Assembly (NCBI GenBank): GCA_043818215.1 | Contig: JBDRGC010000321.1 | Coordinates: 1-6,403 of the forward strand | DNA: 6,403 nt | Origin: JBDRGC01 sp043818215 | GTDB taxonomy: Bacteria > Chloroflexota > Anaerolineae > Anaerolineales > UBA11858 | Direction of reading: 5' to 3' | In this document: positions 1-5,418 of the stretch, in pieces | How positions within the stretch are numbered: the stretch's first letter is position 1 | Layout: each line of letters starts with the position of its first letter | Program-made: the position numbers and the translations under genes | The notes under the pieces: model-generated | Told to the model about the DNA's origin: nothing | What the model saw: only the letters and a program-made list of their open reading frames with translations | Database searches by the model: none

Positions 1-3000
1 GGTGATGTCAGTGTAGACAGCCACTACCCCGATAAGCTCATCTCCCACCAATATCGGGGATGCGGCCACGATGACATCCACGGGAGAGCCGTCTTTCCGG
101 TAACGGACCGTCTCTGTGGGTGATATCTTTTTCCCGCCTAAGACGATTTGGGTGATCCCAGTAGCGTTTTCATAAGTGTCAGGGTTGGTGATCAGATGGT
201 CGATATTTTTGCCGATCACTTCTTCCGGAGAATATCCGAACAATCTCTCCGCTCCCGGGTTCCAGTATACGATTAGATGGTTTTCATCCAAAGTAACGAT
301 GGCGTTGGGAGTGGCTCCCAGCACGCCTTCCAGGTACACACGACGCTCTTCTAGCTCTCGCTCGGTTCGCACCCGCTCTGCGATCTCCTGCTGGGCCTGC
401 TCGTACAGTTGCGCGTTCTCGATGGCCACGGCCACGGCGTCGGCAATGGTGGAAAGCAACTCTTGCTCGGCTTCACTGTAAGCATTCGGGTGGTAAGCCT
501 GCACCGAGATGACGCCCACCACCTCCTGGCCCATAAGCAAGGGCACGCCCAACCATGATTGCGGCGCCTGCATCTTGCCCCACAATGTTGCCGGCGGCAG
601 TTGATCCTTCTCCCGCTCGAAATCACGGATGAGAACGGGTTGCCTGCCCGTCACGACGGAGGCGGTCAGGCCGGCGATCATGGGCCGCCGCGCCGGAGGT
701 TCGCGCACGCCTTTATCCACCTGGATGCGAAAGTCAAGTTCGTCTGCCTCACGGTCGTATAGGGCGATAAAAAAGGCGTCGGCTTCTAGCACAGCCGTCA
801 CCTTGCGGTAGACGACTTCCAGCAATTCGTCCAGCTTCAGGGTGGTAGCGAGGGCGCGGGCAACGTGGTTGAGCGTAGACAGGCGGCCGGCGCGCTGTTG
901 GGTTTGTGCGTACAGACGTGCATTTTCTAGCGCTACCCCAATCTGTTGGGCAAAGGTGGCCAGTAGCCGGCCATGCCCGGCATTGAAGAAACCAGGTGTA
1001 GCACTATCCAGATTGAGAAAGCCGATCAACTTTTCCCGAACCCGAATCGGCGTCCCTACATAACTACGCAGCCACTCCAAGCCGGGAACTTGTATCCATT
1101 CAGGGTCAGCGGCAGTATCATGCACAACCTTGGGGTGGCCCGTCTCGGCCATATACCGATAGCCGGAGGTATCGGCAATACGAAAGCTCAAGCCGGGCAC
1201 CTTGGTGTCTACCCTCGGACGTTCATATCCCCGCCAGCGGACAAAGCGCACGGTCTCGCCGCCTTCGCCGTGCTCAATGCCAGCTTCGACGAGGGCAATG
1301 TTGGCCGCATCGTGGGGGACGACACGCTGCACTTCGTCCAGGATGCGGTCCAGCACTTGATCAGGTTCCAGGCTGCTGACCAGGGTCGCCGTGGCTTCCC
1401 GCAGGGATTCCGCTACCTGCCTGGCTTGCCGTTCCATCTCATACAGCCGCGCATTCTGGATGGCCACGGCGGCCTGGCCAGCGAAGGCAAAGACCAATTG
1501 TCCATCCTCTTGGCTGTAGGTCTCCGGCTGGCGACTATCTACAGTGAGAACGCCGACGACTCTGTCCTGGACGATGAGGGGCGCGCCAATCCAACCGCGA
1601 ATGTGGATCACCTCCGGGTCCAGCTGCCAGCGCGGGTCGCTCTGAACGTCTCCGATGACCAACGGACGCCGGGCGCGCATCACGGCTGAGGGAAGGTTAT
1701 CCTCATCAGCGGCGAAGGAGAGTCGCAGCGCGGCCTCTATATTCGGGAATCCCCGGCCAGCCCTCATTTCTAAGCGGTCGTCGTCAAACAGCAACACGGC
1801 ACTGCTGTCATAGTGGATCACCTGCGCCAACTGCTCCAGGATGAGGGGTAAGACATTATCCAGATCGAGGCTGGTGTTGACAACGCGCCCTACTTCCTGC
1901 AGCGCTTCGGCCACCTCCCGGCCGCGCTGCTCGGCCTGGAACAGATGGGCATTCTCCAGCGCGGCGGCCATCTGGTTAGCGAAGGCAGTAACCACCGGCA
2001 CGTCGGCCGCGGTCATGCGAGCGGCTGAGACGCCGAGGAAGCCGATGATCTGCCCTGCGACGGAGAGGGGGGCAACGACACCCCGCTCCATCTCTATCAG
2101 GCGGAGGGCCGAGGATACCAGGGGACGGGCCAGCGCAGGGGCAACCGGAGTCAACTCCGCCACAGCGTCAGGAACGAAGATGGTTTCGCCCGCCAGGATC
2201 CTCCCGCCGATGGGTAGTTGCTCCACCGGGAAGGAATAGTCCATGGCCTCGAACCCTAACAGGGTTGTGGCCTGGGCCAGAAGCCGGGAGGCGATAGTCG
2301 TGTAGCGGATGGTGAACCGCTCCCGTTTTTCATCCAACAAGACAACGGCGCCGATAAGCCCCAGGGCCTGCAACTGTTCCATAACCGCGGCAAAGATCGC
2401 TTCAGGGGTGCGGGCAGCCCGCTGGACTGCCGTTGCGGCCACATTCAGGGTGCGCAGCATCTCCTCGCTGCGCACCCGCTCGGTGATGTCCCGGGCGATC
2501 TCGATTACGGCCATCTCGCCGGTGGACAGCCTCAAGGGTGAAGAACGCACTTCCACGATCCTCCCGTTGGGCTGCAGGATCTCTTCGGTTTCCGTTCTGC
2601 CACTCTCGATTGCCCTTCTCATCGGGCATCTCTCGCAAGGGACATCCCGGTCCAAGAAAACCTCATAGCACAGGTGTCCTTCGAGTTCGTCTTTAGCGAC
2701 GATCTTTTTCAATATTTCGTTGGCGTATACCACCCTGTAATCGTGGGTAATGACGTCCACCCCGTCGCCAACGGCGGCCAGAAGCCCCTGGAATCTGTCC
2801 CGCTCCAGGCGGATATCCTCCTCCGCCTGCACCCGCCCGGTGATGTCCTGTCCCTGGGCAATTGTGGAGAGCAGCGTTTTGCCATCCTTGTTAAAAATAT
2901 TAGCTGAATTCCACAACCCAATGCGTATCTCTCCGTCTCTTCGAAGAATCGGTATCTCCACCGTTTCCCAGTATTTTCCCTTCGAAGCGATTTCTACCTT

Positions 3001-3600
3001 ATGCAAGCAGTCAGCACGGCTGTCTTCGGGGAACAGCACATCCAGCGGCTGGCCCATCATTTCCGCCTCTGTCCGTCCACTCAACTTTTCGAAAGCCTGA
3101 TTGAAAATGGTTATTTCGTTGGCCGGATTCCAGACAATGATGGGAGCATTGGCATATCTGATCAGGTTGTCAAGATGGTCTCTGGTTTCTCTCAGCTCTT
3201 CCGTTCGTTTCTCGACCATCTTTTCGATGCTTTCGGTGTGCTGCCTCAAACTTACCTCTGCCTTCTGTGTCTTCTCACTCAGAATGCTGGCCGTCACGCC
3301 AACGAGGATCAACACAGCGGCTCGCATCAGGTCATTGGCAAAGTGCCAATCGAATCCAAAGCATGAAGGGGAATGACTGACAAGCAGCACTAAAGCCAGA
3401 AATAGGGGCACCACCAGGCCTTTTCTCTGCCACCACACAGTGGCCAGGATGATGGGGACGTAAAAGAAGTGGCTGAAGACGACTTCGGTCCCAAGCACCC
3501 AGTGGTAATAGTAACCGAGCAGGCAGCAAATTCCCACTAGTATGACCATTGTTGGAATTCTGTAATTTTCATTTCGGATCGTGGATTTTGTCTGGCTCAT
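1..3600 (-). CDS. Membrane-anchored multi-PAS/multi-GAF sensor protein (3' end outside window)
   Basis: The frame is open for 1200 codons from ATG at 3600-3598 to the window edge, with an upstream in-frame stop (TAG, minus strand, 3633-3631) and a GGAG Shine-Dalgarno 6 bases before the start. Residues 15-108 form about four hydrophobic helices (near 15-36, 42-58, 60-77, 90-108). Residues 110-140 are a charged coiled coil. PAS1 spans about 141-255 and PAS2 about 264-380; PAS2 carries Cys311, Cys322 and Cys325 (PCERCP motif). Four GAF domains follow at about 381-560, 561-725, 726-905 and 905-1072. Each ends in a signature helix of the AVAIQNARLYE type that runs as a linker into the next domain. 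A second coiled coil (1072-1095) leads to PAS3 (about 1090-1200), which contains VYWNPGAERLFGYSPEEVIG. Such proteins usually end in a histidine kinase, GGDEF or phosphatase output domain, but none is visible here, so signal and output are unknown. Sensor class is confident; kinase identity is only likely. Confidence 0.93.
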   Translation of the reverse strand, partial: MSQTKSTIRNENYRIPTMVILVGICCLLGYYYHWVLGTEVVFSHFFYVPIILATVWWQRKGLVVPLFLALVLLVSHSPSCFGFDWHFANDLMRAAVLILVGVTASILSEKTQKAEVSLRQHTESIEKMVEKRTEELRETRDHLDNLIRYANAPIIVWNPANEITIFNQAFEKLSGRTEAEMMGQPLDVLFPEDSRADCLHKVEIASKGKYWETVEIPILRRDGEIRIGLWNSANIFNKDGKTLLSTIAQGQDITGRVQAEEDIRLERDRFQGLLAAVGDGVDVITHDYRVVYANEILKKIVAKDELEGHLCYEVFLDRDVPCERCPMRRAIESGRTETEEILQPNGRIVEVRSSPLRLSTGEMAVIEIARDITERVRSEEMLRTLNVAATAVQRAARTPEAIFAAVMEQLQALGLIGAVVLLDEKRERFTIRYTTIASRLLAQATTLLGFEAMDYSFPVEQLPIGGRILAGETIFVPDAVAELTPVAPALARPLVSSALRLIEMERGVVAPLSVAGQIIGFLGVSAARMTAADVPVVTAFANQMAAALENAHLFQAEQRGREVAEALQEVGRVVNTSLDLDNVLPLILEQLAQVIHYDSSAVLLFDDDRLEMRAGRGFPNIEAALRLSFAADEDNLPSAVMRARRPLVIGDVQSDPRWQLDPEVIHIRGWIGAPLIVQDRVVGVLTVDSRQPETYSQEDGQLVFAFAGQAAVAIQNARLYEMERQARQVAESLREATATLVSSLEPDQVLDRILDEVQRVVPHDAANIALVEAGIEHGEGGETVRFVRWRGYERPRVDTKVPGLSFRIADTSGYRYMAETGHPKVVHDTAADPEWIQVPGLEWLRSYVGTPIRVREKLIGFLNLDSATPGFFNAGHGRLLATFAQQIGVALENARLYAQTQQRAGRLSTLNHVARALATTLKLDELLEVVYRKVTAVLEADAFFIALYDREADELDFRIQVDKGVREPPARRPMIAGLTASVVTGRQPVLIRDFEREKDQLPPATLWGKMQAPQSWLGVPLLMGQEVVGVISVQAYHPNAYSEAEQELLSTIADAVAVAIENAQLYEQAQQEIAERVRTERELEERRVYLEGVLGATPNAIVTLDENHLIVYWNPGAERLFGYSPEEVIGKNIDHLITNPDTYENATGITQIVLGGKKISPTETVRYRKDGSPVDVIVAASPILVGDELIGVVAVYTDIT

Positions 3601-3606
3601 ATCCTG

Positions 3607-3610
3607 CTCC
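3607..3610 (-). promoter_or_regulatory. Shine-Dalgarno of the multi-PAS/GAF sensor
   Basis: On the minus strand GGAG lies six bases before the ATG at 3600. This supports that ATG as the start, which also places the first membrane helix at a normal distance from the N terminus. The nearest upstream in-frame stop is only 30 bases away, leaving little room for another start. Confidence 0.6.
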
Positions 3611-3616
3611 AGTAAG

Positions 3617-3658
3617 AGTATATAATGATCCTATTTTGGTTTTGTGAAAAGGAGTCAA
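3617..3658 (-). promoter_or_regulatory. Weak promoter candidates for the sensor gene
   Basis: Two poor sigma70-like pairs can be drawn on the minus strand. One is TTGACT (3658-3653) with TAGGAT (3633-3628), spacer 19. The other is TTCACA (3648-3643) with TATACT (3622-3617), spacer 20. Both spacers are longer than the usual 17, so this only says the AT-rich stretch before the gene could hold a promoter. Confidence 0.2.
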
Positions 3659-3986
3659 GACCTTACTCTCTTTCACAGTGTAAATCCGGCTAAAGCCTGG
3701 AATCCATTCTCACAAAACCTATACGCGAGCAGTATATCATCCAGTATTTACATAGTAAGCTTCGATGGACCTGGCAGCCGAGCGCGCCAGGATCAACTGC
3801 TGTTTGTTGAACTACCCGGTAGCCAACCCCCTGGTCTCACGATAGGTTTGGCGGCCAATCAAGAGCGCTGCCAGGCCCGCCGTCAGGGTGAGGTCGGCAA
3901 TGAGCATCTGCGGACAAAGTAGGGGGTGTTAGGTTTTATTGTGGTTTGTTTTTTGCATGGTTTTGAGCCTCTTTAATACAGGTGAC

Positions 3987-4026
3987 AATCATTTGGGTGT
4001 GTTTCAAATGAGTTGAAAGACCTTCC
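3987..4026 (+). repeat. 45-bp repeat family, copy 1 (forward)
   Basis: This copy runs from AATCATTTGGGTGTGTTTCA to the AGACCTTCC box. Compared with the other two copies it lacks a few bases in the middle (ATTTC region), but it keeps the GGTGTGTTTCA core and the AGACCTTCC end. It forms part of the left arm of the nested inverted-repeat element. Confidence 0.45.
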
Positions 4027-4115
4027 AGGTTTTTACGCGGTGCTTGAAAAATCCGTTTCAAGGCTTCTTGCAGTCGCTTACCGCTTGAAAAGGCTGGTAG
4101 AAACCTGGAAGGTCT
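4018..4115. repeat. 98-bp long hairpin with perfect 15-bp ends
   Basis: AGACCTTCCAGGTTT at 4018-4032 pairs perfectly with AAACCTGGAAGGTCT at 4101-4115, and pairing resumes for TAC/GTA after one mismatch. The interior repeats the word GCTTGAAAA (4042-4050 and 4083-4091) and contains its own 7-bp stem-loop. A transcript from either strand would fold into a branched hairpin. It is not followed by a T-run on either side, so an ordinary intrinsic terminator is unlikely. Confidence 0.6.
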
Positions 4116-4151
4116 AGTACTCCAAATGAAATGAAATACACCTTAATCATT
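4107..4151 (-). repeat. 45-bp repeat family, copy 2 (reverse)
   Basis: This is the copy in the right arm of the nested element, running from GGAAGGTCT to AATCATT on the plus strand. Its 25-bp core at 4118-4142 matches the core of copy 3 (4496-4520) at 23 of 25 positions, counted by hand. The shared core starts TACTCCAAAT and ends ACACC. Confidence 0.55.
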
Positions 4152-4247
4152 TTCGTGTAACATACCTTTGGGGATAAAGTGACTGTCACCTGTGAAATTA
4201 TGGAGGCCCCACCTCAGTATTTGGGCAATGTCAAGTTGGTAGGTAGT

Positions 4248-4426
4248 GATGCGCGAGAGTGCATCGTATTTAGCACAAGGGACACTCTCGTGTCCTACTA
4301 CAAACCTTCCTCACACAATTCCGGGAAACTTGCCAGGTAGTGGTAAAAAAGTAAGTTACGGGTTATTTCAAAGATGCTCCTAGCGGCGTCACCGCCGCTG
4401 TCCCACAGGGATGCTTCGCGAAGGAC
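4248..4426. repeat. Cluster of short perfect hairpins, REP-like
   Basis: Five compact palindromes lie within 180 bases. GATGC/GCATC is at 4248-4252 with 4261-4265. GGACAC-TCTC-GTGTCC is at 4280-4295. AGCGGCG-TCAC-CGCCGCT is at 4382-4399. TCCC-ACA-GGGA is at 4401-4411. The self-complementary CTTCGCGAAG is at 4414-4423, the last two enclosed by GTCC (4400-4403) and GGAC (4423-4426). The density resembles repetitive extragenic palindrome clusters, which in many bacteria depend on a Y1-type transposase elsewhere. No such gene is in this window, and whether these units recur in the genome cannot be seen from here. Confidence 0.4.
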
Positions 4427-4486
4427 GGCAGTTAGAGTATCTTGTGATTTTTGGTCATCACTTACCATCTAACCACCACCACTTCC

Positions 4487-4529
4487 GAAATGTCTTACTC
4501 CAAATTAAATGAAACACACCCCATTCATT
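4487..4529 (-). repeat. 45-bp repeat family, copy 3 (reverse)
   Basis: This copy lies 378 bp right of copy 2 in the same orientation and outside the nested element. The core is well conserved (23 of 25). The flanking AGACCTTCC box is degraded to a sequence reading AGACATTTC on the minus strand, and the far end retains TTCATT. It suggests a second, more decayed element or a duplicated end of the first. Confidence 0.5.
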
Positions 4530-4655
4530 ATACATCATGCGCATGGCTCAATATGTTCTATTCCAATACAAAATTGGAGCATTTATAGATAGTATCCGCC
4601 GCACGGAAACAGGTCTTTGGCTCGCCCTTTCCGAAGCCTGACAATTGAGCACCGA

Positions 4656-5306
4656 TTAGTGCGCCACCCCCGGCACGGGCAGCGTATATCTCCCATCGAC
4701 CACAATCACCTGACCGCGGATCCTCTCGGCAGCGGGTGTGCATAGAAAGGCCACCACTCCGGCGATAGCCTCGGGGGTGGCGATGCGGCCTGCTGGAGTC
4801 AGCTTACCGGCGCGCTCGATCATGTCTTCGTCCTCGCGGAGGGCATCGAAATGTTGGAGTGCTTCGGTGAGCACGATTCCGGGAGAGACAGCGTTGACAA
4901 CGATATTCTTGGAAGCCAGTTCGACGGCCAAATAACGGATCAGGCTCTCGAGGGCCGCTTTACTTGTCCCCACGCTGACATAATCGGGCAGCACGCGGGT
5001 CGAGCCGGGGCTGGTGATTCCCACAATCGAGCCGCCTCCGCGGGCCTCCATCAGAGGTACGGCCCGTTGGGCGGCGAAAAGCAGCGCACGGGCGTTGATA
5101 TTCATCGACCAATCCCAGCCTTTGGGACGCTGCTCCATTACGGGGCGGTTGAATCCCGAGGCGGCGTTGATAATTCCAATCCACGCAGGTGGATTTTGCA
5201 GACGAGCTACGAATTCATTCATTTGTCCCCGGATGCTAACCGCATAACCACACAGGTCGAAGTAATTTGCTCGGAGTACGGGTTCCAGCACGTTTGTCAT
5301 TGACAT
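4656..5306 (-). pseudogene. FabL-like short-chain dehydrogenase/reductase, probably 5'-truncated
   Basis: The open frame has 216 codons. From about residue 45 it follows the SDR fold closely: INAASG (46-51), MNINA (68-72), the serine segment ITSPGS (97-102), then Tyr109-x6-Lys116 within YVSVGTSKAALESLIRYL. The Tyr-x6-Lys spacing, NAVSPG (138-143), TPAGR (170-174) and RGQVIVVDG (197-205) recall FabL-type NADPH enoyl-ACP reductases, which reduce enoyl-ACP in fatty-acid elongation. FabL has about 250 residues with its Tyr near 151, so roughly 40 N-terminal residues are missing, including the TGxxxGIG cofactor loop. None of the three upstream frames restores it. A TAG stop directly precedes the ATG and no Shine-Dalgarno is visible. 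Further decay signs are IINA where NNA is usual and DGR where DGG is usual. A shortened protein could still be made, but cofactor binding is doubtful. SDR family is sure; FabL subtype and pseudogene status are inference. Confidence 0.72.
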
Positions 5307-5328
5307 CTATATTCAAATTTGGTATTCT
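5300..5328 (+). promoter_or_regulatory. Sigma70-type promoter for the GH25 gene
   Basis: TTGACA at 5300-5305 is a perfect -35 box. After exactly 17 bases comes TATTCT at 5323-5328, a 4-of-6 match to TATAAT. Transcription would begin near 5335, giving a leader of about 84 bases before the ATG at 5419. The -35 box overlaps the apparent start codon of the minus-strand reductase remnant (5306-5304). If both are used, the two expression signals physically collide. Confidence 0.5.
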
Positions 5329-5347
5329 ATTTTTGGGGCACTATCCA

Positions 5348-5385
5348 CTCATTCACCTTTTCGGGAACTTCTCTCTGTGAATGAG
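5348..5385. promoter_or_regulatory. 9-bp inverted repeat in the GH25 leader
   Basis: CTCATTCAC (5348-5356) and GTGAATGAG (5377-5385) are perfect inverted copies separated by 20 bases. The pair lies downstream of the predicted transcription start and ends 20 bases before the Shine-Dalgarno. It could be an operator bound by a dimeric repressor or a leader stem-loop. No regulator gene is next to it, so the role is open. Confidence 0.4.
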
Positions 5386-5405
5386 CAGTAACCAGCTTAT
5401 TTCAT

Positions 5406-5412
5406 AAGGAGG
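5406..5412 (+). promoter_or_regulatory. Strong Shine-Dalgarno of the GH25 gene
   Basis: AAGGAGG lies six bases before the ATG at 5419. It is close to the anti-Shine-Dalgarno complement and fixes the start of the gene. With this start the glycosidase domain begins within the first ten residues, so there is no room for an export signal. Confidence 0.8.
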
Positions 5413-5418
5413 CAAGCG

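Larger units (their letters stand above)
3601..3977. other. Intergenic region with no convincing gene
   Basis: The first 60 bases are the leader of the minus-strand sensor gene. An imperfect hairpin built on CCGGCTAAAGCCTGG (3684-3701, one bulged base) and a perfect 6-bp stem CCTGGC/GCCAGG (3770-3775 with 3786-3791) are present, neither followed by a T-run. A GC-rich patch at about 3765-3925 stands out from AT-rich flanks. On the minus strand it reads as a 31-codon open stretch (3907-3812, beginning MLIADLTLTAGLAALLIG), hydrophobic but without Shine-Dalgarno or recognisable family. It may be debris of a former gene. The plus-strand open frame at 3644-3922 has low-complexity, non-protein-like content and no ribosome binding site. 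Confidence 0.5.
3978..4193. repeat. Nested inverted-repeat element, MITE-like
   Basis: Outer ends ACAGGTGACAATCA (3978-3991) and TGACTGTCACCTGT (4180-4193) are inverted copies matching at 13 of 14 positions. Inside lies a second, perfect 15-bp inverted pair, AGACCTTCCAGGTTT (4018-4032) and AAACCTGGAAGGTCT (4101-4115). Between them is a third stem, CTTGAAA/TTTCAAG (4043-4049 with 4056-4062). The right arm carries roughly 30 extra bases relative to the left, so the element is asymmetric. At 216 bp there is no room for a transposase, so mobility, if any, would need enzymes in trans. I see no clear target-site duplication. It could also be a structured non-coding RNA or a recombination relic. Confidence 0.55.
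4194..4655. other. Non-coding stretch downstream of the reductase remnant
   Basis: No reading frame here has both a plausible start region and protein-like composition. Besides the hairpin cluster and repeat copy 3, a 6-bp stem TCCAAT/ATTGGA with a five-base loop sits at 4562-4578. On the minus strand it lies about 80 bases after the reductase stop, but it lacks a T-run, so it is a poor terminator. The interval 4530-4655 otherwise shows nothing recognisable. Confidence 0.5.

Noticed and set aside
973..1689. 238-codon plus-strand open frame
   Set aside because: It runs antisense to the GAF2-GAF3 region of the sensor, whose frame encodes clear domains. The plus-strand translation shows no family motif and has no Shine-Dalgarno. 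Codon structure of a GC-rich gene readily leaves such antisense frames open.
176..3376. Numerous other short plus-strand and minus-strand frames within the sensor gene
   Set aside because: All overlap the single 1200-codon coding frame on the minus strand and show arginine/serine/proline-rich shadow composition.
3812..3907. 31-codon minus-strand hydrophobic frame
   Set aside because: It has a membrane-like run, but it is too short, lacks a Shine-Dalgarno and ends in a palindrome. Kept only as possible gene debris in the intergenic description.
3644..3922. 92-codon plus-strand frame between the sensor and the repeats
   Set aside because: Its only upstream purine-rich sequence is not positioned as a ribosome binding site, it crosses two hairpins, and its translation resembles no protein family.
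3978..4530. CRISPR array
   Set aside because: The repeats are only three, in mixed orientation, imperfect and unevenly spaced (about 120 and 380 bp), with no cas gene nearby.
4562..4578. Intrinsic terminator for the reductase
   Set aside because: The 6-bp AT-rich stem has no T-run on the minus strand and lies about 80 bases beyond the stop codon.
4558..4743. 61-codon minus-strand frame overlapping the reductase 3' end
   Set aside because: It reads the reductase C-terminal codons in another frame and then non-coding DNA, so it is not an independent gene.
4851..5303. 150-codon plus-strand frame
   Set aside because: It is antisense to the reductase, and the minus-strand frame carries the recognisable SDR motifs.
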